Under the pieces are notes generated by a model that saw only the letters and a program-made list of their open reading frames with translations, ran no database searches and was not told where the DNA came from. Made by a program: the position numbers and the translations under genes. DNA of 64,000 bases from Onchidella celtica. Taxonomy: Eukaryota > Mollusca > Gastropoda > Systellommatophora > Onchidiidae. Positions within the stretch are counted from its first letter, which is position 1. Every line of letters begins with the position of its first letter. The stretch lies in assembly GCA_963931925.1 (NCBI GenBank), contig OZ007581.1, positions 27,707,312 through 27,771,311 on the forward strand, given 5' to 3'. This document shows positions 49,301-59,717 of this stretch, one piece after another.

Positions 49301-52300
49301 TCCATATGTGCTAGACATGGCACAGTCCCCACGATGTCTCTGATGACCTCGTTTCTGATCTTATCTTGTCGTATGACATTCATTGTCTTTCTGAGACACC
49401 TCATCTCGCAAGCTGTTATTTTGCATTTTTGTCTTTGGCTAAGTGTCAGGTTAGTTCAAGGAGTAATTCATCACATTGATTTCTTTAGCCGAAAACAGGT
49501 CCACTAGCTTTTCTGCATCCGAATGACCCACAAAAAAAATGTTGTTATATGTCTGGCAGGGTAGTCTGCACCTGAGGAAGCAGGTTTGGAACAAAATTTG
49601 AAATTCTGAAGTTTGTTGATTTTGTTATGCTCTGTCAGACAGTGTCTGAAAAGTGGATCACTGTGTATTTCCTGGAAGTTTATTTTACATTGTTTCCTAC
49701 AGGTAGCAAATTCATCTATTAGTAAAATACCTCCGATACCCAGTACCCCTTGTGGATCCTGACTTTTACTTTCCAGTGGAATTATTCATAATAAATTAAA
49801 ATTGGTGTTGGCTGTTGGAACCTGGTTAAAACTGACTTTTGAGACGGTTGTCAGGGGACTGTAGTATATTATTATAAAAAATATTAGCAGCGGGAGTATT
49901 GCATTGTGGTGCAATTTGGCCAGTTTTTTTGCTCAACGCTACAGCCATGAAGACAGTTTCGAAAATTATAAAATTAATTTTCTTAGGTGTCAAGTAATCT
50001 AATCCAATTGCTTTTGTATCGAGGTATTGTGTTCACTGAAGTTTCAGGCAATCTTTTTAAAATGTTGTAATGACGGTAAAATATAATGAACTTATTTTGG
50101 CTCCCTTCGATAAGCCCAGTGCATGGGAGGTTGTATTTGACATGCGTTCAGTTTGAAAATTAATTAGATGGGGGTAGGGCGAGTAGAAAAGCAGAGATTG
50201 GGGAGGAGGTGGATGGGGGGGGGGGGGGTGTGAAAACAACGCGGATTAGCAGATTAAAACAAGACCAAAAAATTACGGGTCAGTAGAAATCCAATTTTTT
50301 TTATCTTTGGCCTGTGGAGTTGCGGGGTCTCTTCTAGTTTTTCATAGAAAGCTATAGGCCATCTTTGTTGTAAGGACCGACACATAACCATGGCGATAGT
50401 AGCATTGATTTTGATTCGTTTCTTTGATAATATCTTTGAAAGTTTTTTCTAACGAAATAGTTTTCTCGTTCATTTTATAAGAAACATTTTTTGTTAGGGT
50501 TTTTTTCTCGTTCATTTTTTAAAGAAATACTACTGTGAGCACTTGGGGCGTCGCAAACCAACCGGCGGCAAGCTAAAAGTAGTTCACTACGGTAAACAAT
50601 GGCACGTGTGTACATGCACATGGGAGACGTTCGGTCAATTCTTTCTCTTCCTTTCCCTTGTTTATACATATGGTAGGGAATCTGACCAGTTTGGATCCTT
50701 CCCACCCCTGTCATAACAGTCAACTGCAATGCAACCAGCAGGCATTTTAACCGCTTAGACACATCTCGAAGTTACACTCATCAACTGATCCACCCGCCAT
50801 CTTGGGTGTCAGAAGAACAAAACAAAAACACTCTTTGACGTCATTCGCAATGGGCCTATATGGAGGGCTATCACTGTATCAGCCAGAATGTCTCATGTAC
50901 AGTTTCATTCATTGCTTTTAAATGCCTGTAGAAATCCAAGACACATGGTGTGTGGCTTTATTTCATTTCCCAATAAAACTATTCAGGTGACCATGTTGAA
51001 GTTGTCAGTGCAATTATTTGAATTTTCATTTATGCTTACCCTGCGCGCTACCCGTAAAGCCCGCTGCCCGGTCAGTGACCTTACTCACGGAGAATCTTAT
51101 CTGGGGTCACTGACCCGTGCTGCTAGACGATGACCACATGGCTGTCCACGTGGTTCGGTTTTTATTGATCGGTATGAAAACATTCGCTGCTATGCCTTAT
51201 CACGCTTGATAATGAATTAACCAGCAAAACCTTAGTCTGTCAGTCTCTAACCAGTGATCTGACTTATGATTCCAAACTGACAGCTGTAGTTTTCTTGAGA
51301 ACGAAGCATGATAACTAGCCACGCCCTCCCAAGCCCTACACAAATGGTTTCATCCTGATTGACACATACTAATAAACCAATGTGGGCATTTGGGGCAAAG
51401 ATTATTTCAGAGCTTGTTTCTGATTGGTTCTTAGATACAGACAACTCCAGATGGTGGTCAGCTTGTGAGAAAGTGAGATAATATTGCAAATTTGTTGAGC
51501 AACAGTTGGCATGTCGATGTTACATCTTTTGAAAGTGTGGGGAGAGCCTTTGAAAGCTTAGTCTTTGTGATTCCGACCAGTGGTTCACTGGTTAACATGT
51601 CCATGTCACAATGCCTTTGATTTAGAAGAGATACAGTGAACAATAACACGGTGGTTACGCCTCAAAAAGGTCAGTGACCCGACGCGTGAAAATACGGTTC
51701 GCGCATGGCGCGGTCAGCTTGACCTGGCCGACTTTTGCCGCCCGTGCGAGTCAATACCAACAATTGCCGCCTCATGCGGGGTGAGGGTTAAGGTTACAAA
51801 TTTCAAACCCGTTTTTCTCAATTTGTGTATTTAGGACATAAAGCGTTCTGCTTGTCAACCTTCAATATTTATTTTTTTACAATAAACCTATTTAGTTGTC
51901 TGTTGCCTCCACACTTGAAATTTGTATCTTGAATCTTGCTATTTTACTTGATCCCATAGATCAGTGGAGAGGCAATAGAGCATAAACTGTATGATGCTGA
52001 ATTGTCAAATGTCTTGGTGGATGGCAGCAGTCAAGCAGCGTCTGAGACACCAGTCACTTGGGTAGATTCTAGGTCAGGATCAGGTGAGTTGAAACTGTTG
52101 CCCATCCTTACTGCATACAAATGCTTTTCATTACTACATGTGAATGTAATTTAGTAAAGGATTCTGGAAGTTTAATATGTTGTTCACAGCCTCAAATGTC
52201 CTTCCGAATTATCATCTCACTGGGGGTTTGAAAGCAGTAGAAAAAAAAAATACAGGGTGCTTGTGGGGTAAGTTGTCAAGGAAATAATGATTTTGTTTCC

Positions 52301-55016
52301 TACTTTTGATCAGTTGAGGGATATTCTAACTTTTTATTTCATGCTCTTCAAGTGGCCTATGAATAAACAAATATGAATGTATTTTTCCTGGCCACATTCC
52401 AGCATCATTTCTTGACCCTGGGAAATACTTTCCTACAGTTTTCATATATTAATTTGTGATTTTATCCTAGTTCGGGACTCAAGGGCTTCCACAGTTTTCC
52501 AGAATTCCATGGTCTTCACTGACTGCATAGCTCGGTCTGTATCACTGTGAAAGTACAGAAATTCATTCATATGTATACTTGTTTCTGTGTATGCAAGCAT
52601 ATTCTGAAGAGCCACATGAAGTTCAGCGGACTTTTCTTTTTTCAGTTGTAATATTCAAATAGCGTGACTTTCTGTGGGTCTAATATCATTATCCCTTCAA
52701 TTTACAGGTAAATCTGACCTGCCGCCCCGCGCTGGCTACTGCAATTTTTGTGAATGCTATATTGCTTTGAGAGATCACCATTGCATTTGGTAAGTTAGGG
52801 TCGTATGTTCAAAGAAATTGGTGGCTTGTGTATTAAAGCATCATACTCACTACAAGGAAAATTGTACACTATTCTGGCAAATTCATTTTCCAGAGCTCTG
52901 TAGATTTTATAAATAATACTCTTTTATAGCTGAAACTTTAATATAATATTGTAAACACCAAAGGTCTGTGTATGGTGTGCTGCTTGGAGATATGTGCCAT
53001 GCTGCACAATGAGACATTTTGGTTTTATTTCCTATCCACAGGATTGATAGCTGTGTTGGTGGCCACAACCACCGCAGTTTCCTGCTCTGTATGATCACAT
53101 TTGTGCTGACAGGAGCCTACGCTTCCCACCTCACTTTCACCACCATATGCACGCCCAAGATGTATTTTGACTGGTTTCTCCTACCTAATGATTGCCGATG
53201 GTTGTACAATGACTTTCTGTGAGTGATTTTTGTTCTAATTGATTTGACAAGAACTGTTTGCTTCATGAAGCTAAAATATTCATCATTGGATTTTTGCTAC
53301 CAAGTTGTGACCAGTCTCAAAAAAAAAAAATTAAGTGTTGGGAGTATTTCATTGTGGTGCAATTTGGGCACTTTTTTCCTCAACACTGCAGCCTGAGTAA
53401 CAGGCTAAAAAATTATAAGATTTGATTTTTCAGATGTCAAATAATCTAGTCCAATCGCACTTGTATCAAACTACTGTTTTCATTGTAGTTTCAAGCATTT
53501 TTTTTAAAAATGAACATTTTTTGTGGCTCCCTTCAAACAGCCTGCTGCGTGGGAGACCATTTGACAAGCATTTGGTTTGAAAATGAATTAGATGGAGGTA
53601 GGAAGGATAGAAAAAGACTATGTAGAGATAGGTGGGGAGACTGGAGAGGGAGAAATGGTCGCATTATGATCTGGGTATCAGTTGAAACTTATATAAAAAT
53701 TTTAAACCTTCTAGTTTTTATAGCTTTTCTTTTATAGGTAGAATGCCCATGGTGCCACAGAGTGTTTTTGTTTTATTCTCCCGACACTAAAGATGGCTGG
53801 TGAATCAGCTGATTAGTGTAACTTCGAGATATGTCTCTAAGCGGTTAAAATGCCTGCTAGTTGCATTGTAGTTGATTGTTATGACAGGGGTGGAAAGGAT
53901 GGATCCCCGCTGGTCAGATTCCTTACCATTTGTGTAAACAAGGGAAAGGAAGTGAAAGAATTGACCGAATGTCTCCCATTGAACATGTACACATGTGCCA
54001 TTGTTTATGTCACTTACTTTTGGCTTGCTGCCGGTTGGTTCGCGGTGCTTCCCGTGCTCACAGTGCAAATCAGCCAAGAAATCAAAATCAATGCTACAAT
54101 CGCCATGGTGATGTGTGGGTCCAGACACTAAAGATGGCGGATATGCATATTTTACCTATTAAGCTGCTACTTTTCCTGTTTAATTGAGTCATCATATCGA
54201 TGGTTTTGTACTCTTAACCATGTAACTGGTTTTGATATTGTTTTCAAGGAGACGAAAAAAACATCTTTTTGCAAATTTTTTTATACAGGACTATATCTTT
54301 TTGGTCGTATTAATCAAACAAAACGTGTCTTTCTGTCGTAATAAATATTTTTTTTTAAATGCAGGTCTTTAAGCCAGTTGATCCTGTTACGCGGTTATCA
54401 CACAAAGTATTATCTGGCACATATGCAGTTAGAGATACGCACGATTAGAGCGCGACAAAATTCCGCCACAGAAATCAGTTACACGGTTAGAACAGCTACA
54501 TACACGGTTAGAATTGTAACTATTGAAGGCTTCGAAGCTCAATTTTGCTATTTATAGTGCGTGTAGACTTCCCATTTGAATAGGGAACCCCCGGAAAGGC
54601 GTGGTGACTATTTTTAGCTAAAAAAAATGAGTTGGTCAATTTTTTCCAGTTAGTTAGAGCACAACACCATCGATATGTGGGAAGGTGGCTGTCATTTGGG
54701 ATTGATTGTATGTTATTTTTTTTCATTCCCGTTTATTGATTAGTTTTTACTTGTGTGTTCCAGGACAGCCATTTGTTTTGTGACAGGTGTTTATGGCATC
54801 ATCGTCACTGCCCTGATGAGCATTGGGTTGCTGTTCCAGTTCATTCTGATCAGCCAGAATGTGACCTCTCATGAACTTGCCCAGGCTCACCGCCAGGGCT
54901 TAACAAGGTGTGTCTTCTTTGTGCCCAACAACCCATACAACCAGGGCTTTCTGAGAAACTGGATGGAGTTTTGGCTTTTGGAGTCTCGGACAGCTAACAG
55001 GAGTCTGACAGTATGA
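46183..55016 (+). CDS. ZDHHC23: ZDHHC23-like palmitoyltransferase, 7 exons, 431 aa
   Basis: This gene encodes a multi-pass membrane protein S-acyltransferase that transfers palmitate to cysteines of target proteins. Seven exons join in phase to 431 aa; I recall the human protein as about 410 aa. The N-terminus has Cys-rich LCCCEY (18-22) and CCCDCEALDE, typical of ZDHHC23. Hydrophobic segments lie at about 83-121, 137-155 and 164-184. DHHC is at 284-287 with catalytic C287 and is followed by WIDSCVG and NHRSF. Further membrane segments follow, then T382-S-H-E385 in the TTxE position and the C-terminal NPYNQGFLRNW motif. The cysteine-rich domain lacks the upstream CxxC pair and has Tyr272 where His is usual. 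An in-frame TGA at 46126 supports the chosen start. Confidence 0.92.
46326..47129. other. ZDHHC23 intron 1, nothing recognised
   Basis: This is AT-rich intron sequence without a visible repeat or exon. Confidence 0.5.
47130..47451 (+). CDS. ZDHHC23: ZDHHC23 exon 2: N-terminal domain and first membrane segments
   Basis: The acceptor is CTGTGCAG| and the donor is TTTCAG|GTAGGT, which ends in phase 0. The exon encodes FKCERIPESTLDRLANTISD, the region typical of ZDHHC23, and then two hydrophobic spans. Confidence 0.92.
47452..48849. other. ZDHHC23 intron 2, nothing recognised
   Basis: There are only short chance frames. No transposon ends are resolved. Confidence 0.5.
48850..49044 (+). CDS. ZDHHC23: ZDHHC23 exon 3: membrane segment and RAK linker
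   Basis: The acceptor is ATCCACAG| and the donor is AATCAG|GTTAGT. It is exactly 65 codons. The exon encodes VLLWEILTVFTAMMIMFYFL then YRAKCDPDRL, matching the segment before the variable cytosolic linker. Confidence 0.9.
49130..49443 (-). pseudogene. LINE reverse-transcriptase C-terminal relic
   Basis: The minus strand in two frames reads KITACEMRCLRKTMNVIRQ, DKIRNEVIRDIVG, EKQRLKWYCHLMKLPSQQPV and, after a frameshift, RGKGHPRKRWTEGVKEITE. This is the characteristic tail of non-LTR retrotransposon ORF2 (RxxxLRWxGHLxRxP ... GRPRKRW). It is truncated and frameshifted, so it is dead. It lies antisense in ZDHHC23 intron 3. Confidence 0.8.
49869..50230 (+). repeat. Dispersed repeat family B, copy 2
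   Basis: It shares GCATTGTGGTGCAATTTGGC, AAAATTATAAAATTAATTTT and a G-rich end with 5594-5953. It lies in ZDHHC23 intron 3 and is followed by repeat family E. Confidence 0.65.
50360..50830 (-). repeat. Dispersed repeat family E, copy 1 (THAP-like start)
   Basis: On the minus strand AAGATGGCGGGTGGATC precedes an ATG that reads MPAGCIAVDCYDRGGKD before the frame breaks. M-P-x-x-C-x4-C is how THAP zinc-finger domains begin, but the rest is disrupted. It is the inverted relative of 53775-54145. It is probably a decayed transposon 5' end or a retrocopy. Confidence 0.45.
51037..51787. mobile_element. TTAA-type non-autonomous element, copy 2
   Basis: It is nearly identical to 44878-45644, in the same orientation and about 6 kb away. 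The right end GGGTGAGGG|TTAA is intact. The left end begins ACCCTGCGCG without TTAA, so its outermost bases are lost or mutated. It lies in ZDHHC23 intron 3. Confidence 0.75.
51960..52083 (+). CDS. ZDHHC23: ZDHHC23 exon 4: variable cytosolic linker
   Basis: The acceptor is CCCATAG| and the donor is TCAG|GTGAGT. The exon encodes ISGEAIEHKLYDAELSNVLV then a Ser/Gly-rich end (TWVDSRSGSG). The sequence is poorly conserved and the assignment rests on splice phase and position. The expected CxxC pair is not present here. Confidence 0.75.
52708..52789 (+). CDS. ZDHHC23: ZDHHC23 exon 5: DHHC motif
   Basis: The acceptor is TTTACAG| and the donor is TTTG|GTAAGT. The exon encodes PPRAGYCNFCECYIALRDHH then CIW. 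The DHHC is intact, but the second half of the cysteine-rich domain reads YC-x2-C-x-C-Y instead of HC-x2-C-x2-C. Confidence 0.93.
53042..53218 (+). CDS. ZDHHC23: ZDHHC23 exon 6: CVG-x2-NHRSF and membrane segment
   Basis: The acceptor is TATCCACAG| and the donor is TTTCT|GTGAGT. The exon encodes IDSCVGGHNHRSFLLCMITF and TGAYASHLTFTTICTPK, the invariant stretch after DHHC and the third hydrophobic region. Confidence 0.95.
53320..53656 (+). repeat. Dispersed repeat family B, copy 3
   Basis: It shares CATTGTGGTGCAATTTGG, GCAGCCTGAGTAACAGGC-like and TTTTAAAAATGAACATTTT-like stretches with copies 1 and 2. It lies in ZDHHC23 intron 6, again directly upstream of a family E copy. Confidence 0.6.
53775..54145 (+). 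repeat. Dispersed repeat family E, copy 2 (THAP-like start)
   Basis: An ATG at about 53850 opens MPASCIVVDCYDRGGKDGSP, then VRFLTICVNKGKE. The Cys spacing and MP start recall a THAP domain, but the required downstream Cys-x2-His is not evident. GACACTAAAGATGGC occurs directly repeated at both ends (53785 and 54122). It is non-functional as it stands. Confidence 0.45.
54764..55016 (+). CDS. ZDHHC23: ZDHHC23 exon 7: TTxE-like motif, C-terminus and stop
   Basis: The acceptor is GTGTTCCAG| and the stop TGA is at 55014-55016. The exon encodes GVYGIIVTALMSIGLLFQFI, NVTSHELAQAHRQG and PNNPYNQGFLRNWMEFWLLE. Confidence 0.95.
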
Positions 55017-55111
55017 TTGTTGGAACTTACTTGCATTGGTTTTATTAAACATGTGTCTTGATGATATTCAGATGCTTTCTGTGTGATGGGATGTACTTTA
55101 ATGAAACACAA

Positions 55112-55117
55112 AATAAA
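55112..55117 (+). terminator. Polyadenylation signal of ZDHHC23
   Basis: AATAAA lies 96 bases after the stop codon and is the first canonical signal downstream. A cleavage site would be expected 10-30 bases further on. Confidence 0.55.
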
Positions 55118-57404
55118 ATGTAAATGACACAAATGTAAACAGAATAGCTGCATTTCAGTGACATTTCCAAGAGATTATGTGAATTTTGAGGGTTAGCAGC
55201 CTGAATGTTTTTATGTCCAAAATTGTCAAATTGAGAAAAACGAGTTTGAAATTTGTAATTTTAATGAAAATTCAAATAACTGCAGTGACTTCAACAGTCA
55301 CATGAATAATTTTATTGGGTTATGAAATGAAGTCAGACACCTTGTGTCTTGGATATCTACAAGCATTTAAGAGCGTTGAATACAATTGGACATAGCACAT
55401 TCTGGTTGATAATCCTTGATTTGTATTGTTTTGTATTGATTGTCATCGGTCAGTCAGTTGGAAACTATCTCAAATACTAAGTGGACAACAGTGGATAGTT
55501 CCTGTTTGTTGGAGGAAGAGCAACATTGATCAACTCTATAGAAATGTATAAACATGAATATTGTCAGTGAGCCAACATAATGGCCCATTTCACTTTTTCT
55601 TAGTTTTGATAATCTCATAGAACTGTTTATCGAGGTGAAATATGCATCTAATGGTGTCAGACATTAGGTTATTGTTAAGGTACATATTGGCATATTTGTT
55701 TTTTTCTTGTGTGTACGTGACATGGCAGTGTTGCATTTGATTTTGAGCCGAAAATGATAAGCCAACATAATTTTGACCAAAGTTCATACAGCTGTTTATC
55801 GAGGTGAAATATTGATCTAATTATGTCAGATCATTGGTTCCACGACGAAGAGGCGAACCGCCAAAATCTGTGTTGCAAGAAATTCACTTTTGAAAATTTT
55901 GTGCTACTCTCATTGATTTCCCGCCTTTTTGTCATGTTACATAATACAAAAACTAAATGACATTTCACAAAATTGTTCATGTTGGGTAAATGCCCCCACA
56001 ATATGCTTTTGGTAACCACAAAAGAGTAAAAAATCTCAAATTTGACCTGTTCGCCCCTTCATCATACAGATAAAGTCAAGCGTTCACCTTTTCGTTGAAA
56101 AGCTGTTGTTGTCTATTTGCACCTTCCTCAGGAAACCAGCGAGACGTTAGGTTATTATTAAGGTACAGATTGGCACTTCTGTTTTTCGGTTACATGACAG
56201 TGTTGCACATGATATCTAGCAGAAAGTGATAAGCCAATGCAATTTTGGCGTAAGTCTGACTTTGACCAGTATGTTAGCACAGTGGACCATTTGAGCCCAG
56301 TAACCAAGCCACAAATAACAATTTAAGGTTGTGGCTATTTTTGGTATTGTTCACGATTGTTTTTGAAGAGTTTTCTCTGAAAGGTGCTGCAATAACTTTG
56401 TTATTCATTTTGAGCTCTGTTGCATTTTTCACCAAACAGTGAGCCCTTTAACTGTGTTTAGAGTGCAGATTTTTGTAGGCCGTAACTATTAACATATTTA
56501 AGTTTATTTTGTTTTTATTTATGCCATATAATATAGTATGATGGTTTGCAGATAATTCATCAGAAGATCAAATTTTATATAATGTATTGACCATCTGAGT
56601 GTACATTGATAACTCTTTGTTTACCACAATAAATATGGGGTTGTGACAGCAATTGCTTTTTATTGACTCAAAGAAATATAGAGCCTCAATGTTAACAGCT
56701 CATTATTAATGTTTAAAGGCATATTTGGATGAAATTTTTGGATGAAAAGCAATTTCACTTGACTTGATCGGCAGTAAACAATACCTATTTGCACATTTCC
56801 ACGGGGAGTAAGAGCTTACTAATGGCTCTAAATAATTTCAGTCAACCCAAAAAATATGAACATACCACAGTAAACAGATATGCAGTCTTTGGTGAAGATG
56901 TTCTTTCAATTCTTGTTACTGCTGTGACCTAGTTTTGCAATTTGGCGGAAGTGAGATCTCTCTCTAAATACTTTGTGCACGTGGTTAGTTGTGAACAATT
57001 GATTTGATCCAAAATGGAGTACGGTAGTCAAAATTGATGACGTATTCCTGTCTTGTGTTGCTTCTGGTAGTACATATATCTCTATTCTGTGGTGTGGACC
57101 CAGATGTTGCACGAAAATTTAAATCGCTAGCTGTTGATTGCTGTGCAACCTCCTTCCATCTTCCATCATTCTGATCAGTGGCAGGCCTACCTGATTTTGT
57201 TCTTTTTCCTTTCCCCCTCACCTTTGCCAGCATAAACATGTTTGCTTCGAACAGTAGGTATTGGAATTGGCATTTCTTCATCCTCTCTACATTTACTAGA
57301 TCTGTTCATGTCTTCTCTCTTGTGTTCACTCTCATGGGAAGAGTTCCTATCGTACTAGGTGTACATTTTCATCCTTTGGCTCTTCTAATGGTCTTTTCAT
57401 CAGT

Positions 57405-57580
57405 TTCCTCGCCTCCTCGCTGGAAATTCTTTTAGGTACTGTATCAGACATCCCTGAAGTAGTGGGCGCGTTCATTGCGTCACATCTGACAGTCTAGCCA
57501 TCAGTTTTCTCGCCTCCTCGCTGAAAATCCTTTTAGGTACCAAACCAGATACCCCTGATGTAGTGGGCATGTCCACTGTG
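57405..57580 (-). pseudogene. Unidentified coding relic with an internal duplication
   Basis: The minus strand reads two in-tandem versions of PTTSG-x-S-x-VPKRI-x-SEEARKLM, about 110 bp apart and separated by a stop. An adjoining minus-strand frame (56985-57281) reads SGRPATDQNDGRWKEVAQQS. I do not recognise the family. It looks like a decayed gene or transposase fragment. Confidence 0.35.
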
Positions 57581-58226
57581 TCATACAAACAGCTTTGAAT
57601 TTGATTACAAACACAACACACATTCAAAATACAGGCCAACTGTCCAACTACATCACAGGGAAGAGCCTAGATTTTAATAGGCTTAGAAAATAAGCAATAT
57701 AAAACTAAAATTTTCAAAGAAACAGGTCAAATTAAGGAGTGTTGATGCATTGATGGATGGTAATATTGGTTCCTTTTGGTCCACCCATGATTCGGCGCAT
57801 GGTATACAAAGAGTTAAAGGTTTGTCATTTTGGGTAAAAATGGTCAAAGTTGATTATAAAAAAAAACTTTTTGATGGGCTTGTGAATGAGAAAATGCTGT
57901 GAATTTTGTGAGAATATTTGCTGTGAGAAATTCCATTTACATAATGTTGGTTTTTTATGTTATTTATTATATATGGTAAGGAGTTTCAGTGATATAGGTG
58001 GGTAAGACTGTGGCAGTAATGAAAAATTAAAAAAACAAAACAATAAAACTAAGCACAAACGGGTCCAGCTCTATATTTCCTCAGGTCTATGTTCCCTCAG
58101 GCGACAAAGTAGTGAGTCTGTAATCGTCTACCGCATAATCGAAACACATCTGTTTATTATACTAGAGCTGGGCCGATACCACAATTTAGGTATCGATTCT
58201 ATACCAAGTATTTTTTCAAAGTATTT

Positions 58227-58379
58227 CATAAAAGAAAAGGGCCATTCAAAAATTACCTTACCCAAGGGGGTGGGGGGAGACGAAAATGTGTAACGTATCA
58301 ATCAAGTATGAATAGTAACGTTACTCTAGGGGGGGGGGGGGGGTGTAACGTAATTTTTGAATGGCCGTTTTCTTTTATG
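58227..58379. mobile_element. Short MITE with GGCCATTCAAAAATTAC termini
   Basis: TCATAAAAGAAAAGGGCCAT then TCAAAAATTACCTTAC on the left is mirrored by GTAACGTAATTTTTGAATGG then CCGTTTTCTTTTATGA on the right. This is an inverted repeat of about 36 bp around a G-rich loop. The target duplication is unresolved. Confidence 0.65.
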
Positions 58380-58814
58380 ATTGAATGAACAAAAAAACAA
58401 AAATACCAACAAACAAATAAAAAAACATCAGAGCATTCAAGAAAACGTATTCTTACTTTAATCAAGCTAAGAAAACAAGAAATATATCCGTAATCTTCCA
58501 AATCATTAGTTACTAAAACGTATTGGTTATTAAAATGGATGCAATACACAAACAAGCTTGTCCCCAAACAAGCAACATTTATCAAACAAAAACATGAATA
58601 AACAAACAATTGACACAATACAACAACAAACACACGTGAGCAAGCAACTAACAAATGCGACATGAAAAACATCAACAACAAAAATACATGAAAATGCAAC
58701 AACAAACACATGAACAAATGCAAAAACGAAACCACAAAAAAACCAGCAAATAAACAGACAAAAAAGAGTAACTCTGATAGATTTTAACACCAAAAGTTTC
58801 ACTCTACTATTGGC

Positions 58815-59279
58815 ATGCAACTGAAAATGTCAATTAAGCCAGATTAACACAGTAGTCTTTGTGGAAAACATGGGGAGCTGATATTAAATCAGCAATGCAA
58901 CTAAAAATGTCAATTAAGCCAGATTAACACAGTAGTCTTTGTGGAAAACATGGGGAGCTGATATTAAATCAGCAATGCAACTAAAAATGTCAATTAAGCC
59001 AGATTAACACAGTAGTCTTTGTGGAAAACATGGGGAGCTGATATTAAATCAGCAATGCAACTGAAAATGTCAATTAAGCCAGATTAACACAGTAGTCTTT
59101 GTGGAAAACATGGGGAGCTGATATTAAATCAGCAATGCAACTAAAAATGTCAATTAAGCCAGATTAACACAGTAGTCTTTGTGGAAAACACGGGGAGCTG
59201 ATATTTAATCAGCAATGCAACTAAAAATGTCAATTAAGCCAGATTAACACAGTAGTCTTTGTGGAAAACATGGGGAGCA
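58815..59279. repeat. 80-bp minisatellite, about 5.8 copies
   Basis: The unit contains CAATTAAGCCAGATTAACAC and AGTAGTCTTTGTGGAAAACA. CAATTAAGCC recurs at 58831, 58911, 58991, 59071, 59151 and 59231, an exact 80-bp period. Units differ at only one or two positions, so the array is young. It ends 27 bp before the stop codon of the FLYWCH/MULE gene, probably within its 3' UTR. Confidence 0.97.
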
Positions 59280-59305
59280 GCTAACCCAAAAGAATTCAGC
59301 ACTCT

Positions 59306-59568
59306 CTACACTAATGCCATGATGCAGTGACTGACTGCTCTCCAGAAAGAGTCCAAATCTCTGTGGCCAGCGTTGTACTGCATCTTCAGTCTGAGTATTC
59401 TGGCCTCAAGATCTCTCCATTTACGTCTCCGCCTTGGAGGCACGTCTCCTCTCTGTGCCCTCAAAGCTGTTTCCTCAGTGATGATCTGGTTGTCCTTCAA
59501 GTACCTTACAAACGTCCACAGTGTAGGATGCCGGACTTGTACTGTGGCGTTGAGTTTTCGGTGGTACG
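59306..59568 (-). CDS. C-terminal segment of the FLYWCH/MULE gene
   Basis: Acceptor TTGTACAG| joins in phase to give [20 protein letters not shown], the usual continuation after NNHxE in this family. It then encodes a basic [15 protein letters not shown] stretch and stops at TAG. Confidence 0.78.
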
Positions 59569-59669
59569 CTGTACAAAAAGAAAGAACAAAAGTACAAATT
59601 CGTGTATTCAGAAGGATGCTTTAATAATTAATATTAAGATATGTGGAACCCACGATATTGCGAGAGAGA

Positions 59670-59717
<48 letters not shown>

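Larger units (their letters stand above)
55017..58814. other. 3' flank of ZDHHC23, decayed repeats
   Basis: No intact gene is present. The region includes a diverged duplicated segment at about 55590-55850 and 56143-56260 (TAGGTTATTRTTAAGGTACA shared), a possible coding relic at 57000-57580 and a small MITE at 58227-58379. Confidence 0.5.

Noticed and set aside
45093..51489. Nearly identical 80-codon minus-strand frames at 45093-45335 and 51247-51489
   Set aside because: They fall inside the two young TTAA elements. Conservation is at the DNA level and no protein family is visible.
58298..58735. 145-codon hydrophobic minus-strand frame resembling a membrane protein
   Set aside because: The plus strand is A/CA-rich low complexity, so the frame is Phe/Leu/Cys/Val-rich by composition. 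It starts inside a MITE loop and has no splice or family support.
58815..59279. CRISPR-like array
   Set aside because: The 80-bp units are directly adjacent with no variable spacers. It is a eukaryotic minisatellite.
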